A stretch of DNA of 7,701 nucleotides from Deltaproteobacteria bacterium (lineage in GTDB: Bacteria; Desulfobacterota; DSM-4660; Desulfatiglandales; HGW-15), in the NCBI GenBank assembly GCA_016932235.1, contig JAFGDF010000097.1, positions 1-7,701 on the forward strand. The letters run 5' to 3'. Shown here piece by piece: positions 5,741 to 7,701 of the stretch (the first letter of the stretch is position 1; every line of letters begins with the position of its first letter). Under the pieces are notes generated by a model, which was given only the letters and a program-made list of their open reading frames with translations, had not been told where the DNA came from and ran no database searches. Both the position numbers and the translations under genes were made by a program.

Positions 5741-5758
5741 TCAACCCCTTGAATCCTT
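5727..5758 (-). repeat. Octamer repeat array, right arm (inverted copy)
   Basis: On the minus strand four consecutive 8-bp units (AAGGATTC, AAGGGGTT, GAGGATTC and CAGGATTC forms) lead into AAGTGAAA, where the four-helix-bundle relic begins. The array starts 4 nt after the amidohydrolase stop codon. It is the inverted partner of the array at 5503-5534; the arms are about 195 nt apart, so a long-range stem in single-stranded DNA or RNA is possible but would enclose the whole relic. Confidence 0.8.
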
Positions 5759-5762
5759 ATCA

Positions 5763-6968
5763 TCAACCCCTATTGATTTCAAGGCTTTTTCCATTCACCC
5801 AGACCGCTTCGGGAAATCCTAATAAATCAATAAGGTTATCCGGCCCGCCCTTAACGGCGATAAATGTCGCGGGCATTCCCGGCCTTAACGTGCCGATACG
5901 GTCTTCAAGGCCCAACAGCCGCGCGCCATTAGACGACGCGCACTTTATTGCATTCTCAATGGAAAGGCCCGCTGAAACCAGTAGTTTTATCTCTCCGGCC
6001 AGGGAAAGCCCATGATGGACCCCCGGGCTCCCGGAATCGGTTCCAGCCGCTATTGTAACCCCGTATTCCATTGCCCTGGCAACCTGTTCCATCTGGTGCT
6101 CAAGATTTCTTTCAGCGACTTCCGATGCCATCTTTTCCATCCCCGGCAACATGGAGTAGGCCTTCATGGTAATCATGGTAGGCACCCAGGCAGTTTCTTT
6201 TTCAGCCATCAGCCTGAGGTTTTCATCATCCATGAAAAAACCGTGCTCGATTGAATCACATCCCGCCTCGACCGATGATTTCACCGCCTCTCTCCCGTTG
6301 GCATGCACCATTGTCTTGAGTCCGAGGCGTCTTCCGGTTATGACCGCCTTTTCCAGATCTTTTTGCTCGAATTGAGGGGCTGTTTCCTTTCCATACTCGG
6401 TCAGGCTGTTCAAACCTGAGTTGATTATCTTTATGTGATCGATGCCCTCGTGATCCGACTGAATCGAACCGGAAAGATCCTGTCCTTCAAAGGGGGTGCG
6501 GCCTATCAGTTTTCCATAGCGTCCCCGGGAATGCCATGCCCTTCCCGCCGTTTTTAAGACCCCGGGAATCACCCCCTGAGAAATACATTCCTTTTTATAT
6601 CGTAACGCCCATCCCTGGTGATCTCCTCCGTCCCTCAAGGCGATCACCCCGCTTCTCAGATGGTTATCCACGTGTCTTGAAATCAGGGGCTTTATTTCTT
6701 CAAATGGGGCAATGAGCTGTTTCCGCCTGAACTCCCTATCACCGGTCCCTGACATGGCAAGATGCACATGGCAGTCCACAAGCCCGGGTAAGATAGTGCA
6801 GCGGGTCAGATCGATAACATTATGATCATTTAAATCACAGGATTCAACCCTGCTCAATGAGACAATGATCCCTTCCCGGATCTCAAGCACTCCACCGGGC
6901 AGAATCGGGCCTCCCGTACCGTCAATAAAACTGCCTGATAAGATATATATCGATTTTTCAGTATCCAA
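5763..6968 (-). CDS. Metal-dependent amidohydrolase (imidazolonepropionase/prolidase-like)
   Basis: This 401-residue protein belongs to the amidohydrolase superfamily of metal-centred beta-barrel hydrolases. The N-terminal beta-sandwich (about 1-58) leads to LPGLVDCHVHL (60-70) with the metal ligands His67 and His69. Lys180 in HIKIINSG is the likely carboxylated bridging lysine, His222 (MVHANG) and His242 (SIEHGFF) complete the binuclear site, and Asp311 in AAGTDSG is the catalytic acid. The C-terminal end returns to the beta-sandwich (GTLRPGMPATFIAVKG). The motif set resembles imidazolonepropionase-like and Xaa-Pro dipeptidase-like members, so an amide or small peptide substrate is likely, but the exact one cannot be told. 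There is no signal peptide. The start is TTG, with AAGGA seven nt upstream and no in-frame ATG before residue 72. It is the first gene of the minus-strand cluster; whether it shares a transcript with the radical SAM gene, 348 nt on, is unclear. Confidence 0.9.
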   Translation of the reverse strand: MDTEKSIYILSGSFIDGTGGPILPGGVLEIREGIIVSLSRVESCDLNDHNVIDLTRCTILPGLVDCHVHLAMSGTGDREFRRKQLIAPFEEIKPLISRHVDNHLRSGVIALRDGGDHQGWALRYKKECISQGVIPGVLKTAGRAWHSRGRYGKLIGRTPFEGQDLSGSIQSDHEGIDHIKIINSGLNSLTEYGKETAPQFEQKDLEKAVITGRRLGLKTMVHANGREAVKSSVEAGCDSIEHGFFMDDENLRLMAEKETAWVPTMITMKAYSMLPGMEKMASEVAERNLEHQMEQVARAMEYGVTIAAGTDSGSPGVHHGLSLAGEIKLLVSAGLSIENAIKCASSNGARLLGLEDRIGTLRPGMPATFIAVKGGPDNLIDLLGFPEAVWVNGKSLEINRG

Positions 6969-7049
6969 GGTATTTTCCTTTTATCATCGATTTGAGGCTA
7001 AATCAATGTGTTCCAAATCACAAAGGCACACGATAAGGGGACTTCCGAC

Positions 7050-7087
7050 CCTCCTCTTTTTACAGACAGGAGCAAAAGGAGGTTTTT
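7050..7087 (+). promoter_or_regulatory. Terminator-like hairpin in the leader region of the DUF169 gene
   Basis: On the plus strand CCTCC (7050-7054) and TTTT (7057-7060) pair with AAAA (7074-7077) and GGAGG (7078-7082), with a two-base bulge, and TTTTT follows at 7083-7087. This has the form of an intrinsic terminator. CTCCT (7051-7055) can instead pair with AGGAG (7068-7072), giving a competing hairpin without a T-run. No plus-strand gene ends upstream, so it may be a transcription attenuator for the downstream gene, or just stop antisense or stray transcription. The rest of the 278-nt spacer (6969-7246) contains only a 19-codon start-to-stop frame at 7100-7159 with poor ribosome-binding-site spacing. 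Confidence 0.35.
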
Positions 7088-7201
7088 GATTTTGAGGAGA
7101 TGAAAAACCTAATCGCTGAAAGGAATATTATCGAGATATTTTTTAATTTCAGATTGTAAGTATCATACGAAAAATGTAAAAATAGGATTCAAGGTGATTT
7201 C

Positions 7202-7207
7202 TATAAT
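7202..7207 (+). promoter_or_regulatory. Candidate -10 element upstream of the DUF169 gene
   Basis: A perfect TATAAT lies 39 nt before the ATG at 7247, in AT-rich DNA, and would give a leader of about 33 nt. No TTGACA-like -35 sits at 16-18 bp, and there is no TG extension, so the promoter may need an activator. ATTGTAA at 7153-7159 and TTACAAT at 7212-7218 are inverted partners on either side and could be half-sites of a regulator; this is speculative. Confidence 0.35.
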
Positions 7208-7246
7208 ATCATTACAATTTAGAAACCATATATGAAAGGAGCGCCA

Positions 7247-7701
7247 ATGATTAATCATGATTTTTCCATACTGAAAAGGATCGGACTATCACATGCTGTC
7301 GTGGGTGTAAAATTTTCCCTGATGAAACCTTCGGATCTTCCCAGACTTCAAAAAAAACTGGCATTTTGCACAATGCTGAAAGAAGCGCAGGAAAATGATG
7401 GATTTTATGCAACCGTCGAAGAACACGGATGCAAATTGGGTCCCTATATTCTGGGACAAATGAAAGAGGATCCTGTTTACGAGGGCGGAATGATCGGACC
7501 GAGGATCGGTGTATATGAGGATGCGCGCGCTAACAGAAAAATTTACACCAATATGTATAAATTTGCGGAAGGAAGCGCACCATACACCTGGTTTTCGCGC
7601 ACCGACAAAATTACCTTCAATCCAGACCTGATGATTGTTACGGCAAAACCCGAGCAAGCGGAAATCATTATGCGCGCACATGGATACCGAAGCGGGGCGC
7701 C
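7247..7701 (+). CDS. DUF169 family protein, 3' end cut off by the window
   Basis: The ATG follows AAAGGAG at a spacing of about 5 nt, and 151 codons run open to the last base. The sequence shows the marks of the DUF169 family: AVVGVKF (17-23), a cysteine in LAFCTMLKEAQ (38-48), then FYATVEEHGCKLGPYILG (53-70) with Glu59, His60 and Cys62. These Cys and His positions could bind a metal or cofactor, but the family has no settled function as far as I know; members are common in anaerobes, including methanogens and Desulfobacterota. There is no signal peptide, so it is probably cytoplasmic. The gene is divergent from the amidohydrolase, separated by 278 nt. The full family length is around 220-260 residues from memory, so 70-110 residues should lie beyond the window. 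Confidence 0.85.
   Translation, partial: MINHDFSILKRIGLSHAVVGVKFSLMKPSDLPRLQKKLAFCTMLKEAQENDGFYATVEEHGCKLGPYILGQMKEDPVYEGGMIGPRIGVYEDARANRKIYTNMYKFAEGSAPYTWFSRTDKITFNPDLMIVTAKPEQAEIIMRAHGYRSGA

Noticed and set aside
5725..6375. Plus-strand frames 5725-6015, 6012-6254 and 6166-6375
   Set aside because: Antisense to the amidohydrolase, whose metal ligands are all in place.
6969..7246. Molybdenum cofactor riboswitch before the DUF169 gene
   Set aside because: Considered because moa genes are near and a GCTGAAAGG string is present, but the paired regions of that riboswitch class could not be laid out.
7289..7681. 130-codon minus-strand frame
   Set aside because: Antisense shadow of the DUF169 gene; the plus strand has a good ribosome-binding site and family motifs.

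Overview
The window reads as chromosomal DNA from an anaerobic bacterium, most likely a member of the Desulfobacterota (the former Deltaproteobacteria). This is inferred from gene content and protein style: a siroheme synthase gene, a CcsA-type cytochrome c assembly gene and hemA side by side, a short divergent MoaE, a DUF169 protein, and a four-helix-bundle (23S rRNA intervening-sequence type) relic. No rRNA, tRNA, CRISPR array or transposase gene was seen, and no marker fixes the genus.

Layout. At the left end a small cysteine-rich protein gene (173-379) lies on the plus strand. A palindromic repeat and a rho-independent terminator follow; the terminator serves the long minus-strand cluster that fills most of the window. 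Read in its direction of transcription, the cluster runs: amidohydrolase (6968-5763, TTG start), a decayed four-helix-bundle gene between two arrays of 8-bp repeats (5758-5503), a radical SAM protein (5414-4257), a 7-bp repeat array filling the whole next spacer (4255-4116), siroheme synthase N-domain protein (4117-3446), CcsA (3443-2604), HemA (2607-1318), MoaE-like (1291-932) and MoaC (920-486). From the siroheme gene to moaC the genes overlap by 4 nt or are 2-26 nt apart, so this is very probably one operon. At the right end a DUF169 gene starts on the plus strand at 7247 and runs off the window.

How the genes fit together. HemA makes the committed precursor of all tetrapyrroles. The siroheme protein takes precorrin-2 to sirohydrochlorin and siroheme, which in many sulfate reducers serves sulfite reductase and also feeds the siroheme-dependent heme pathway. 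CcsA handles heme for c-type cytochromes. MoaC and the MoaE-like protein belong to molybdenum/tungsten cofactor synthesis. The operon therefore joins cofactor supply for an anaerobic respiratory life. The radical SAM protein upstream has no assigned function.

The least ordinary parts are non-coding: a 140-bp array of twenty 7-bp units kept in perfect register, which contributes the ribosome-binding site of the next gene; a pair of 8-bp arrays in inverted orientation around a four-helix-bundle relic that has lost its middle; and a terminator-like hairpin in the leader region of the DUF169 gene. I see no clear evidence of a wholly new multi-gene system.
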